DNA from: an uncultured Roseburia sp.
GTDB taxonomy: Bacteria > Bacillota > Clostridia > Lachnospirales > Lachnospiraceae
Reading direction: 5' to 3'
Assembly: GCA_947384095.1 (NCBI GenBank)
Contig: CANDFU010000053.1
Span: 1 to 8,693, forward strand
Length of the DNA: 8,693 nucleotides
In this document: piece after piece, positions 1 through 7,034 of the stretch
How the letters are laid out: each line of letters begins with the position of its first letter
Numbering within the stretch: the first letter of the stretch is position 1
Program-made: the position numbers and the translations under genes
The notes under the pieces: generated by a model
The model's database searches: none
The model's input: only the letters and a program-made list of their open reading frames with translations
What the model was told of the DNA's origin: nothing

Positions 1-387
1 GATCTGCTCCAGAACCCGACCGAAATCCTCGTGGACGAGGACGGCTGTGTCAGAGGAGCGCGTGTCATCAGAATGGAGCTGGGCGAGCCGGACGAATCCG
101 GAAGAAGGAGCCCGGTGGAGATCCCCGGCTCGGAATATGAGATTGAAGCGGATACGGTGATTATGTCGCTGGGGACGTCGCCCAACCCGCTGATTTCCTC
201 CACAACGAGCGGGCTTGAGACCAACCGCAGAAAGTGTATCGTGGCGTCGGAGGAAGACGGCGCGACCTCAAAAGCCGGCGTGTTTGCCGGAGGCGATGCC
301 GTGACCGGGGCGGCGACCGTGATACTCGCGATGGGGGCCGGGAAAGCGGCCGCAAAGGGAATCGATGAATATATAAGGAAAAAATAA
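1..387 (+). CDS. gltA: Glutamate synthase (NADPH), homotetrameric GltA-type subunit, 3' end only
   Basis: The reading frame is open from base 1, so the gene is cut by the window edge; 128 C-terminal residues remain of a protein usually around 460 long. The family is the FAD/NAD(P)H-binding glutamate synthase small-subunit type, which in many anaerobes forms glutamate from 2-oxoglutarate and glutamine with NADPH. Visible landmarks are the strand and turn DTVIMSLGTSPNP (fragment residues 51-63), typical of the NAD(P)H-binding half, and the C-terminal FAD-contacting block GVFAGGDAVTGAATVILAMG (residues 93-112), followed by a helix ending at the stop. The segment MELGEPDESGRRSPVEIPGS (residues 25-44) is also characteristic. 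The NfnB subunit of the NADH-dependent ferredoxin:NADP oxidoreductase is a close relative and cannot be fully excluded without the N-terminus. An intrinsic terminator follows 7 bp after the stop, so this is probably the last gene of its transcript. Confidence 0.85.
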   Translation, partial: DLLQNPTEILVDEDGCVRGARVIRMELGEPDESGRRSPVEIPGSEYEIEADTVIMSLGTSPNPLISSTTSGLETNRRKCIVASEEDGATSKAGVFAGGDAVTGAATVILAMGAGKAAAKGIDEYIRKK

Positions 388-394
388 AACATCT

Positions 395-429
395 GGAAGG
401 CCGGACTTTTTTGGGCGGCCTTCCTTTTT
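395..429 (+). terminator. Rho-independent terminator after gltA
   Basis: A perfect 9-bp stem, GGAAGGCCG (395-403) with CGGCCTTCC (416-424), encloses a 12-nt loop and is followed directly by TTTTT (425-429). It begins 7 bp after the gltA stop. It should end transcripts arriving from gltA and insulate the hydrogenase operon that starts 31 bp later. The right arm and T-run lie so close to hydC that any hydC promoter must overlap the hairpin. Confidence 0.9.
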
Positions 430-460
430 CCTAATCTGAAAGAATTGAGGGGGAGATCAG

Positions 461-964
461 ATGCTCGAACAGTCCTATTATGAAAAAACGGACGAAATCA
501 TTGCGGGACACGGGACGAAAAAGGAGTCCCTGATCCCTGTGATACAGGATATCCAGGCACAGTTTCATTATCTTCCGCCGGAGCTGCTTGGCTATGTGGC
601 AGGAAAGCTTGGCATAGGAGAGGCAAAGGCGTACAGTGTGGCCACCTTTTATGAGAATTTTTCCTTTGAGCCAAAAGGAAAATATATTATCCGGGTGTGC
701 GACGGGACGGCCTGTCATGTGCGGCGGTCGACGGCGATTTTAGAGCGCTTAAGGGAGGAGCTCGGGCTTGACGCGGAACGGCATACGACGGAGGATATGC
801 TCTTTACGCTGGAGACGGTGTCCTGTCTTGGCGCCTGCGGTCTGGCGCCTGCGCTGACCGTCAATGATAAGGTATATCCCGCCATGACGCCGGAATCGGT
901 GTCGGAGCTGATTAATAACCTGGCGCAGGACCGGCCTGCAGCGGAAAGGACAGAAAATACATGA
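461..964 (+). CDS. hydC: HydC, NuoE-like [2Fe-2S] subunit of electron-bifurcating [FeFe]-hydrogenase
   Basis: A 167-residue protein of the thioredoxin-like [2Fe-2S] family (NuoE / HydC), a normal length. The four cluster ligands are visible as C80-x4-C85 (in VCDGTACHVR) and C122-x3-C126 (in SCLGACG). The N-terminal part has the usual helical region, with LIPVIQDIQAQFHYLPPE at 24-41 and the segment VATFYENFSF (60-69) just before the thioredoxin-like fold. In HydABC complexes this small cytosolic subunit binds HydB beside the flavin site. The start is set by a strong purine-rich site (GAGGGGGA, 447-454) 6 nt upstream of the ATG. The stop overlaps the hydB start by 4 bp (ATGA at 961-964), a classic translational-coupling arrangement. 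On its own the protein could be any NuoE-like subunit, for example of formate dehydrogenase, but the hydB-hydA context decides it. Confidence 0.92.
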   Translation: MLEQSYYEKTDEIIAGHGTKKESLIPVIQDIQAQFHYLPPELLGYVAGKLGIGEAKAYSVATFYENFSFEPKGKYIIRVCDGTACHVRRSTAILERLREELGLDAERHTTEDMLFTLETVSCLGACGLAPALTVNDKVYPAMTPESVSELINNLAQDRPAAERTENT

Positions 965-2832
965 AAATAGCTTCCAGAGACGATTTGAAACAGGCGCGCA
1001 GTCTGGCGGCCGGGACGATGGCGGAACAGACGAAACGTATTTTGGTCTGTGCAGGGACGGGCTGTCTTGCCGGAGGGTCGCAGCAGATTTACGAGCGGCT
1101 TGCAGAACTGGCGGAAGGAAAGGACGGTATTTCCGTGGAATTTGGGCCGGAGATCGCCCATGTGGGCGTAAAGCGGAGCGGCTGCCACGGTTTCTGCGAG
1201 ATGGGGCCGCTGGTGCGCATCGAACCGATGAATTATCTGTATATAAAGGTAAAGGAAGAGGACTGCGACGAGATTTTTGAGGAGACGGTTTTAAACGGCC
1301 GGCCGGTGGAGCGGCTTTTGTATGAGCTTGACGGTGTGCGCTACCGGGAACAGGAAAAAATACCGTTTTACGCAAAGCAGACGAGACAGGTCTTAAAAAA
1401 CTGCGGCCATATCGACGCCGAAAATCTGGCGGAATATCTGGCCGTGGGGGGATACCGGGCGCTGGAGACGGCGCTGTTTGAGATGATGCCGCAGGAAGTT
1501 GTGGAAGTCATAACAAAATCGGAACTGCGCTGCCGCGGCGGCGGTGGTTTTTCGACCGGATACAAGTGGAGGCAGGTGGCCGGACAGAAGGAGACGGTCC
1601 GCTATGTGGTCTGCAACGGCGACGAGGGAGATCCGGGTGCGTTTATGGACCGGAGTGTGATGGAGGGTGATCCACACAAAATGCTTGAGGGAATGATGAT
1701 CGCGGGATATGCGGTGGGCGCGAAGGAGGGATATATCTACGTGCGCGCGGAGTATCCGCTTGCCATAAAGCGTCTTCGGACCGCGATTGCCCAGGCGGAG
1801 GAAGCAGGGCTTCTGGGGGATGACATTATGAGTTCCGGCTTTGGATTTCGCATACACATCAACCGCGGGGCGGGCGCCTTTGTCTGCGGGGAGGGGAGCG
1901 CTCTGACCGCGTCGATCGAGGGAGAACGCGGCATGCCGCGGACAAAGCCGCCGCGGACGGTGGAGCAGGGACTGTTCGGGAAGCCGACCGTCTTAAACAA
2001 TGTCGAGACTTATGCGAATGTCCCGCTGATCATTGAAAACGGAGCGGACTGGTATCACAGACTTGGGACAGAGCACAGTCCGGGCACAAAGGCATTTGCG
2101 CTGACAGGGAGCGTCCGGAATACGGGATTGATCGAAGTGCCGATGGGGACGACGCTCGGCGAGATTGTCTTCGGGGTCGGAGGCGGGGTCAAAGGCGATG
2201 CGCCTTTTAAGGCGGTACAGATCGGGGGGCCCTCGGGCGGATGTCTTGTCACCAGCGACCTGAATGTAAAGCTGGATTTTGACTCTTTAAAAGAGCTTGG
2301 CGCGATGATCGGTTCCGGCGGTCTCGTCGTGATGGATGAAAATACCTGTATGGTCGAAGTGGCGCGTTTTTTTATGAACTTTACGCAGAACGAGAGCTGT
2401 GGAAAATGTGTTCCATGCAGAGAGGGAACCAGAAGAATGCTTGAGATCCTGGAGGATATCGTGGCGGGAAGGGGTACGATGGAGCAGCTGGACCTTCTGC
2501 AGGAGCTGGGGGAGGCCATATCCGATACGGCGCTCTGCGGGCTTGGAAAAAGCGCGGCGCTTCCGGTGCTGAGTACCTTAAAAAATTTCAGGCAGGAATA
2601 TCTCGATCATGTGGTGGATAAGCGCTGCCGCACCGGAAACTGCAAGGCGCTGCGCCGCTTTGCCATCGATCCGCAGAAGTGCAGAGGGTGTTCAAAGTGT
2701 GCGCGAAACTGTCCGGCGGGCGCGATTACCGGAAAAATAAAAGAACCGTTTTCCGTCGATGCCGCAAAGTGTATACAATGCGGCGCATGTGTGGAACAGT
2801 GTGCATTCGGCGCGGTTTACGTGGAAAACTAA
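961..2832 (+). CDS. hydB: HydB, NuoF-like flavin/NAD-binding subunit of electron-bifurcating [FeFe]-hydrogenase
   Basis: A 623-residue protein with the full HydB domain order. The N-terminal thioredoxin-like [2Fe-2S] domain has C30, C35, C75 and C79. The FMN/NAD(H) domain shows the glycine-rich RGGGGFSTG (192-200), CNGDEGDPGAF (218-228) and GAGAFVCGEGSAL (303-315). The SLBB region leads into the NuoF-type [4Fe-4S] site C480-x2-C483-x2-C486 plus C526. The C-terminal 2x[4Fe-4S] ferredoxin has C574/577/580/584 and C604/607/610/614. A further pair, C556-x4-C561, lies just before the ferredoxin. The subunit exchanges electrons with NAD(H) and carries the flavin thought to be the bifurcation site. 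The ATG at 961 has GGAAAGGA (943-950) 10 nt upstream and overlaps the hydC stop; the internal ATG at 1018 is a less likely start because family members carry a similar short leader before the first cysteine. NAD rather than NADP specificity is inferred from the family. Confidence 0.93.
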   Translation: MKIASRDDLKQARSLAAGTMAEQTKRILVCAGTGCLAGGSQQIYERLAELAEGKDGISVEFGPEIAHVGVKRSGCHGFCEMGPLVRIEPMNYLYIKVKEEDCDEIFEETVLNGRPVERLLYELDGVRYREQEKIPFYAKQTRQVLKNCGHIDAENLAEYLAVGGYRALETALFEMMPQEVVEVITKSELRCRGGGGFSTGYKWRQVAGQKETVRYVVCNGDEGDPGAFMDRSVMEGDPHKMLEGMMIAGYAVGAKEGYIYVRAEYPLAIKRLRTAIAQAEEAGLLGDDIMSSGFGFRIHINRGAGAFVCGEGSALTASIEGERGMPRTKPPRTVEQGLFGKPTVLNNVETYANVPLIIENGADWYHRLGTEHSPGTKAFALTGSVRNTGLIEVPMGTTLGEIVFGVGGGVKGDAPFKAVQIGGPSGGCLVTSDLNVKLDFDSLKELGAMIGSGGLVVMDENTCMVEVARFFMNFTQNESCGKCVPCREGTRRMLEILEDIVAGRGTMEQLDLLQELGEAISDTALCGLGKSAALPVLSTLKNFRQEYLDHVVDKRCRTGNCKALRRFAIDPQKCRGCSKCARNCPAGAITGKIKEPFSVDAAKCIQCGACVEQCAFGAVYVEN

Positions 2833-2851
2833 GACTGGTCTGGAGGGAAAA

Positions 2852-4573
2852 ATGGATTATATAACAATTGATTCAAAATGTGTTCCGATCGAGGGCGAAA
2901 AGAATGTGCTGTCGTTGATCCGGAAAGCGGGAATAGACCTGCCGACATTCTGCTATCACTCTGAGCTTTCCGTGTACGGCGCCTGCCGGATGTGTGTGGT
3001 GGAGGACGACCGGGGCAGGATTTTCGCGTCCTGTTCGGAACAGCCGCGGCCCGGCATGGTCATATATACAAACACAAAAAAAATCCAGCGTTACCGGAAG
3101 CTGATCATCGAGCTTTTATTGTCGTCCCACTGCAGGGACTGTACGGTCTGCCACAAGAACGGGATGTGTGAGCTGCAGTCCCTTGCCTACCGCGTTGGGG
3201 TACATGCGGTCCGGTTTCCCGACAATCGCAGGAAAAAGCCGCTTGACATGAGTTCGCCCAGCATTGTGCGCGATCCGAACAAATGTATTCTCTGCGGGGA
3301 CTGCGTGCGTACCTGCGATGAGATACAGGGGGTGGGTGCGATTGATTTTGCCCACCGGGGAGCGCGGATGGAAGTGACGCCCGCGTTTGACAGGAAGCTC
3401 TCGGAGACGGACTGTGTCGGCTGCGGCCAGTGCGCGTCGGTCTGTCCGACGGCGGCCATCTCCATCCGCACCAATGTCACGCAGGTATGGAATGCGATTT
3501 ACGATAAAAATGTGCGTGTCGTCGCGCAGGTTGCGCCTGCGGTGCGTCTGGCCGTCGGGGATCATTTCGGGATTCCGAAGGGAGAAAATTCATTTGGAAA
3601 GCTGGTGGAGGCTCTGCGCATTATGGGCTTTGACGAGGTCTATGACACCAATTTTGCCGCGGACCTGACTGTGATGGAGGAGGCGGAGGAGTTTTTAGAC
3701 CGGCTCTCAAAGGGGGAAAAGCTCCCGCTCTTCACTTCCTGCTGCCCCGGATGGGTCCGGTTCTGCGAGAAGAAATATCCGGAATTTGCCGCAAATATTT
3801 CCACCTGCCGTTCTCCGCAGGGGATGTTTTCCGCTGTGATCAAGGAATATTGTGCCGAAAAAGACAGGGAAGACGGGAGGCGGACCGTTGTGGTGTCCAT
3901 TATGCCCTGCACCGCAAAAAAAGGAGAAATACTAAGGCCGGACAATTTTACGGACGGCAGGCAGGACACGGATTTTGTGCTGACGACCGTCGAGATGATC
4001 CGCATGATCAAACAGGTGGGAATCCAGTTTGAGAAGCTTGGCGGCGAGGCGGCAGATATGCCGTTTTCAATAGCTTCGGGAGGCGGCGCTATTTTCGGCG
4101 TTACGGGCGGCGTCACGGAGGCGGTTTTAAGGCGTCTGTCAGCGGAGAAAAATTATAAGGCGCTGGACGCGATCCGTTTTACCGGAGTCCGCGGCGAGGA
4201 CGGCATCAGGGAAGCGGTGGTTACATTGGGGGAACGTGAGGTCAGAATCGCCGTTGTGCACGGGCTTGCGAATGCGGGGCGCCTGCTTACCGCGATAAAA
4301 AGCGGTGAGAAATCATATGATTTTGTGGAAGTCATGGCGTGCCGGAGGGGATGTATCATGGGAGGCGGACAGCCCGCGCAGGCGGGGCCGAGAACCAGGA
4401 AAGGGAGAATGGAGGGAATCTACAAAGTGGACGCAGCCTCCAATATCCGCTTTCCCGATGAAAATCCGGCCGTAAAACAGCTCTGTGAGGGGCTTCTGGC
4501 CGGCAAGAGGCATAAGCTTTTACACAGGGCCTTTACGGATGGCGGCGCCGGAAAAACTGGCGGGGGAGTTTAA
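2852..4573 (+). CDS. hydA: HydA, catalytic [FeFe]-hydrogenase subunit (electron-bifurcating type)
   Basis: A 573-residue [FeFe]-hydrogenase large subunit that produces or oxidises H2. From the N-terminus: plant-type [2Fe-2S] domain (C34, C45, C48, C61); the His-liganded [4Fe-4S] site H93-x3-C97-x2-C100-x5-C106; two [4Fe-4S] motifs in CILCGDCVRTC and CVGCGQCASVC; then the H-cluster domain. H-cluster motifs are intact: TSCCPGW with C297 (proton transfer) and C298; MPCTAKKGE with C353, K356 and E359; MACRRGCIMGGGQP with C497 and C501. From memory of Clostridium pasteurianum CpI numbering, these sit two residues lower, as do the proton-path E277, E280 and S317. There is no C-terminal [2Fe-2S] domain of the kind in Thermotoga maritima HydA; the tail is short and glycine-rich. 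The ATG at 2852 follows GGAGGG (2842-2847) by 4 nt and lies 19 bp after hydB; the open frame further upstream only overlaps hydB. HydE, HydF and HydG maturases must be encoded elsewhere. Confidence 0.95.
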   Translation: MDYITIDSKCVPIEGEKNVLSLIRKAGIDLPTFCYHSELSVYGACRMCVVEDDRGRIFASCSEQPRPGMVIYTNTKKIQRYRKLIIELLLSSHCRDCTVCHKNGMCELQSLAYRVGVHAVRFPDNRRKKPLDMSSPSIVRDPNKCILCGDCVRTCDEIQGVGAIDFAHRGARMEVTPAFDRKLSETDCVGCGQCASVCPTAAISIRTNVTQVWNAIYDKNVRVVAQVAPAVRLAVGDHFGIPKGENSFGKLVEALRIMGFDEVYDTNFAADLTVMEEAEEFLDRLSKGEKLPLFTSCCPGWVRFCEKKYPEFAANISTCRSPQGMFSAVIKEYCAEKDREDGRRTVVVSIMPCTAKKGEILRPDNFTDGRQDTDFVLTTVEMIRMIKQVGIQFEKLGGEAADMPFSIASGGGAIFGVTGGVTEAVLRRLSAEKNYKALDAIRFTGVRGEDGIREAVVTLGEREVRIAVVHGLANAGRLLTAIKSGEKSYDFVEVMACRRGCIMGGGQPAQAGPRTRKGRMEGIYKVDAASNIRFPDENPAVKQLCEGLLAGKRHKLLHRAFTDGGAGKTGGGV

Positions 4574-5208
4574 TAGCCGAGTTCTTCCCCGATCAGGATA
4601 ACTTTGATCCGGCCGGGGATACCGCTTCTCCTTGTGATGACGACCTGATTGCAGATGCAGTCCGGCGAAATGCAGTCGGCGCATACGCCGGTCGCCGCGC
4701 AGGGGGTGTTCCTGCCAAGGCGTCTGCAGTTCATCGGGGTGGCGGTGTTGTGTACCCGGCTTACGGCCTCTTCGACAGAAGGGACGACTTTGTTCATGCC
4801 GGCCATGATAACGACATTTCTGGGGCCGTAGATCAGTGCGGCGACGCGGTTTCCGGTTCCGTCGATATTGACAAGCTCTCCGCCGGCAGTGATGGCGTTT
4901 GCGCTCATAAAATAAAAATCGGCGGAAAGGGCGTCGTGGTAGATCCGGCTCGTCTCTTCCGGGGTGGAGACTTTTGCGCGGTCGAGCAGACGGATATTCG
5001 GGTCGTGGCGCAGCGCCGTGAGCATGCCGATGTCGGTTAAGGTCATGGAACCGCCAAACGAGACCAGGCAGCCCGGTGTCAGGAAGGAGAAGGCTTTTTT
5101 CTCAGCCTCTTCGACGTTGGCGCAGTACCATGCCTCGATCTGGCGTTTTTTCAGATTCGCGATTACGGTATCCGCGAGAGTTTCGTAGTGCATCTGTTTT
5201 GGATTCAT
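4570..5208 (-). CDS. LUD-domain (LutC/YkgG-like, DUF162) protein with cysteine-rich C-terminus
   Basis: A 212-residue soluble protein of the LUD fold, related to LutC of the lactate-utilisation LutABC system, but a stand-alone member common in Clostridia with no demonstrated reaction that I know of. Family landmarks are SFGGSMTL (50-57), LLDRAKVSTPEE (74-85), the block SADFYFMSANAITAGGELVN (95-114) with DGTGNRVAALIYGP after it (116-129), and VIMAGMNKVV (133-142). The C-terminal part is unusual for LutC: C161, C170, C176, C179, C184 and C186 give C-x5-C-x2-C-x4-C-x-C, a plausible Fe-S or zinc site (inference). The start is fixed by AGGAGG (complement of 5215-5220) 6 nt before the ATG. No lutA or lutB lies beside it, so a role in lactate oxidation should not be assumed. 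It converges on hydA, with the stop codons overlapping. Confidence 0.85.
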   Translation of the reverse strand: MNPKQMHYETLADTVIANLKKRQIEAWYCANVEEAEKKAFSFLTPGCLVSFGGSMTLTDIGMLTALRHDPNIRLLDRAKVSTPEETSRIYHDALSADFYFMSANAITAGGELVNIDGTGNRVAALIYGPRNVVIMAGMNKVVPSVEEAVSRVHNTATPMNCRRLGRNTPCAATGVCADCISPDCICNQVVITRRSGIPGRIKVILIGEELGY

Positions 5209-5237
5209 GTGCTGCCTCCTTTCGATTTCATAAAATT

Positions 5238-5266
5238 ATTATACGGGAAGACTCGTATTATTTCAA
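5238..5266 (-). promoter_or_regulatory. Sigma-A promoter for the LUD-domain gene, with a dyad in its spacer
   Basis: On the minus strand, TTGAAA (complement of 5261-5266, 5 of 6 to the -35 consensus) is followed after exactly 17 bp by TATAAT (complement of 5238-5243, perfect -10). Transcription should begin near 5231, leaving a leader of about 20 nt that contains the AGGAGG site. Within the spacer and -10 lies an inverted repeat, ATACG (5241-5245) and CGTAT (5254-5258) separated by 8 bp, which could be an operator; the binding protein is unknown. The same 71-bp gap must also hold the promoter of the rightward ABC gene. TATTAT at 5256-5261 is a possible -10 for it, but I see no good -35. Confidence 0.75.
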
Positions 5267-5279
5267 TAAGAGGAGAGTT

Positions 5280-7016
5280 ATGAGTGGAAATTTAAAGAAA
5301 ATGTTGTCTTATTACAAACCCTATCGGGCTGTTTTCTGGGCGGATATGTTTTTTGCCGCAGTCTCGGCGGCAATCGCCCTTGCGCTTCCTCTGGTCATCC
5401 GCTATGTAACGTCTACGCTTCTCTATCTTAACCCGGCGGAGATCTGGCGCCAGACCGGCGTCATTGCCATCGTCCTGTTTGCCATGGTTGCGCTGGACTG
5501 TTACAGTAAATTTTTTATTTCCAATTACGGCCACGTGATGGGGGCGAAGATCGAGTATGATATGCGCGCGGAGATCTTTGGCCATTTCCAGAAACTGTCG
5601 TTTACGTTTTATGACAACCAGAAAGTCGGCCAGCTGATGTCGCGCATCACAAACGATCTGTTTGACATCACGGAGCTGATGCACCATGGGCCGGAAAATC
5701 TGATTTTATCCGTCTTAAAAATCTCGGGGGCGTTTGTGATTCTTGTGGGCATCAGCCCGATGCTGGCGCTGGCCGCCTTTGCCGTGCTTCCGCTGATGTT
5801 TGTCTATGCGTATTTTCTGAACGGGAAGATGCGCAGGGCGTTTAAGCAGAACCGTGTCCGCATTGCGGAGATCAATGCCAGGATTGAGGATAATCTTTCG
5901 GGGATCCGCGTCGTCAAATCCTTTGCGAACGAGGGGATAGAAAACGAAAAATTCAGGGAAGGAAACGCGGGATTCCTCTCTGCAAAAAAGAACAGTTATC
6001 ATTATATGGGAAGTTTTCACGCGGGCCTTGGGGCATTTACGACGCTCATCCAGGTCAATGTGATCCTTGCGGGCGTGTATCTGATCATGCGGGGAAGTGT
6101 GGACGTCAGTGATCTTGTCACATTTCTCCTGTATATCAGCGTATTTACCGACCCGGTGCGGACGCTGATTGATTTCACGGAACAGTTTCAGAACGGCTAT
6201 ACGGGGTTCGAGCGCTTTTGTGAGATCATGGCCATCGAACCGGATATAGACGACCGGCCGGACGCCGTGGAGTTAAGAGATGTGAGGGGAGACATCACGT
6301 TTGAAAATGTGTCCTTCCAATATGAAGAAAATACGGAGACGGTGTTAAATCACATCAATTTACATGTATCGGCAGGTTCCTATATGGCGCTGGTGGGTTC
6401 TTCGGGCGCCGGAAAGAGCACGCTCTGTTCCCTGATTCCGCGGTTTTACGATGTGACGGGCGGGGCGGTAAAGATTGACGGCAGGGATATCCGTAGTCTG
6501 AAGCTGAAAAGCCTGCGGGATCATATCGGGATCGTGCAGCAGGACGTCTATCTGTTTGTCGGCACGGTATACGACAATATCCGTTACGGACGGCCGGACG
6601 CCACGCGCGAAGAGGTGACAGAGGCGGCGAAGAATGCCAACGCGCACGAGTTTATCCTCTCGCTTCCGAACGGGTATGATACGGATATCGGACAGCGGGG
6701 GATCAAACTGTCCGGCGGCCAGAAGCAGCGCCTTTCCATCGCGCGTGTTTTCCTTAAAAATCCGCCGATCCTGATTTTTGACGAGGCGACGTCTGCGCTT
6801 GACAACGAGAGCGAGAAAGTCGTGCAGGATTCGCTGGAAAAGCTGGCCAGAAACAGGACGACATTTGTGATTGCGCATCGTCTTTCGACGATAAAAAATG
6901 CACAGAAGATTCTCGTGCTCACGGACGAAGGCATTGAGGAAGAAGGGACGCACGAAGAGCTGCTTGCCAGAAAGGGAATCTATGAAAAGCTGTATACGAT
7001 GCAGTTTCACAAATAA
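5280..7016 (+). CDS. ABC transporter, fused permease and ATPase (exporter half-transporter)
   Basis: A 578-residue half-transporter in the MsbA/LmrA/BmrA-type exporter layout: one membrane domain followed by one ATPase domain. Six hydrophobic segments are visible at about residues 18-40, 59-80, 139-158, 160-180, 247-270 and 276-297. The ATPase has Walker A GSSGAGKST (373-381), Q-loop glutamine Q421, signature LSGGQ (477-481), Walker B ending in D501 with catalytic E502, and H-loop H533, so it should be active. With no second half-transporter nearby it probably forms a homodimer in the plasma membrane. The substrate cannot be read from the sequence; multidrug, lipid or peptide export are all possible. 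The ATG at 5280 has AGAGGAG (5269-5275) 4 nt upstream; the open frame extends upstream antisense to the LUD gene but has no family similarity there. The pdp gene follows after 18 bp and is probably co-transcribed. Confidence 0.92.
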   Translation: MSGNLKKMLSYYKPYRAVFWADMFFAAVSAAIALALPLVIRYVTSTLLYLNPAEIWRQTGVIAIVLFAMVALDCYSKFFISNYGHVMGAKIEYDMRAEIFGHFQKLSFTFYDNQKVGQLMSRITNDLFDITELMHHGPENLILSVLKISGAFVILVGISPMLALAAFAVLPLMFVYAYFLNGKMRRAFKQNRVRIAEINARIEDNLSGIRVVKSFANEGIENEKFREGNAGFLSAKKNSYHYMGSFHAGLGAFTTLIQVNVILAGVYLIMRGSVDVSDLVTFLLYISVFTDPVRTLIDFTEQFQNGYTGFERFCEIMAIEPDIDDRPDAVELRDVRGDITFENVSFQYEENTETVLNHINLHVSAGSYMALVGSSGAGKSTLCSLIPRFYDVTGGAVKIDGRDIRSLKLKSLRDHIGIVQQDVYLFVGTVYDNIRYGRPDATREEVTEAAKNANAHEFILSLPNGYDTDIGQRGIKLSGGQKQRLSIARVFLKNPPILIFDEATSALDNESEKVVQDSLEKLARNRTTFVIAHRLSTIKNAQKILVLTDEGIEEEGTHEELLARKGIYEKLYTMQFHK

Positions 7017-7034
7017 AAAGAGGAGGCGATATCA

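Noticed and set aside
1..5. The window begins with GATCT, identical to the 3' end of the Illumina adapter.
   Set aside because: Five bases are too few, and they read in frame as part of a plausible gltA sequence (DLLQNPTEIL). No longer adapter match is present at this end.
388..460. A Rex operator (TTGTTAA with its inverted copy) upstream of hydC, as might be expected for a redox-regulated hydrogenase.
   Set aside because: No sequence resembling it is present in this gap.
715..1857. Long reverse-strand open frames opposite hydC and hydB.
   Set aside because: They are rich in arginine, proline and serine, as expected of antisense frames in GC-rich genes, have no ribosome binding site that I see, and lie opposite clearly conserved coding sequence.
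2759..2851. Upstream extension of the hydA frame to an ATG at 2759.
   Set aside because: The added 31 residues overlap the hydB ferredoxin codons in another frame and match nothing in HydA. The ATG at 2852 has a good ribosome binding site and starts directly with the [2Fe-2S] domain.
4546..4562. Hairpin CGCCGG-AAAAA-CTGGCG near the hydA end as a terminator.
   Set aside because: There is no T-run after it on either strand, it contains a wobble pair, and it lies within the hydA coding sequence.
5076..5279. Upstream extension of the ABC transporter frame.
   Set aside because: It runs antisense through the LUD gene and through its promoter, and the residues are arginine-rich with no transporter similarity. 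The ATG at 5280 has its own ribosome binding site.
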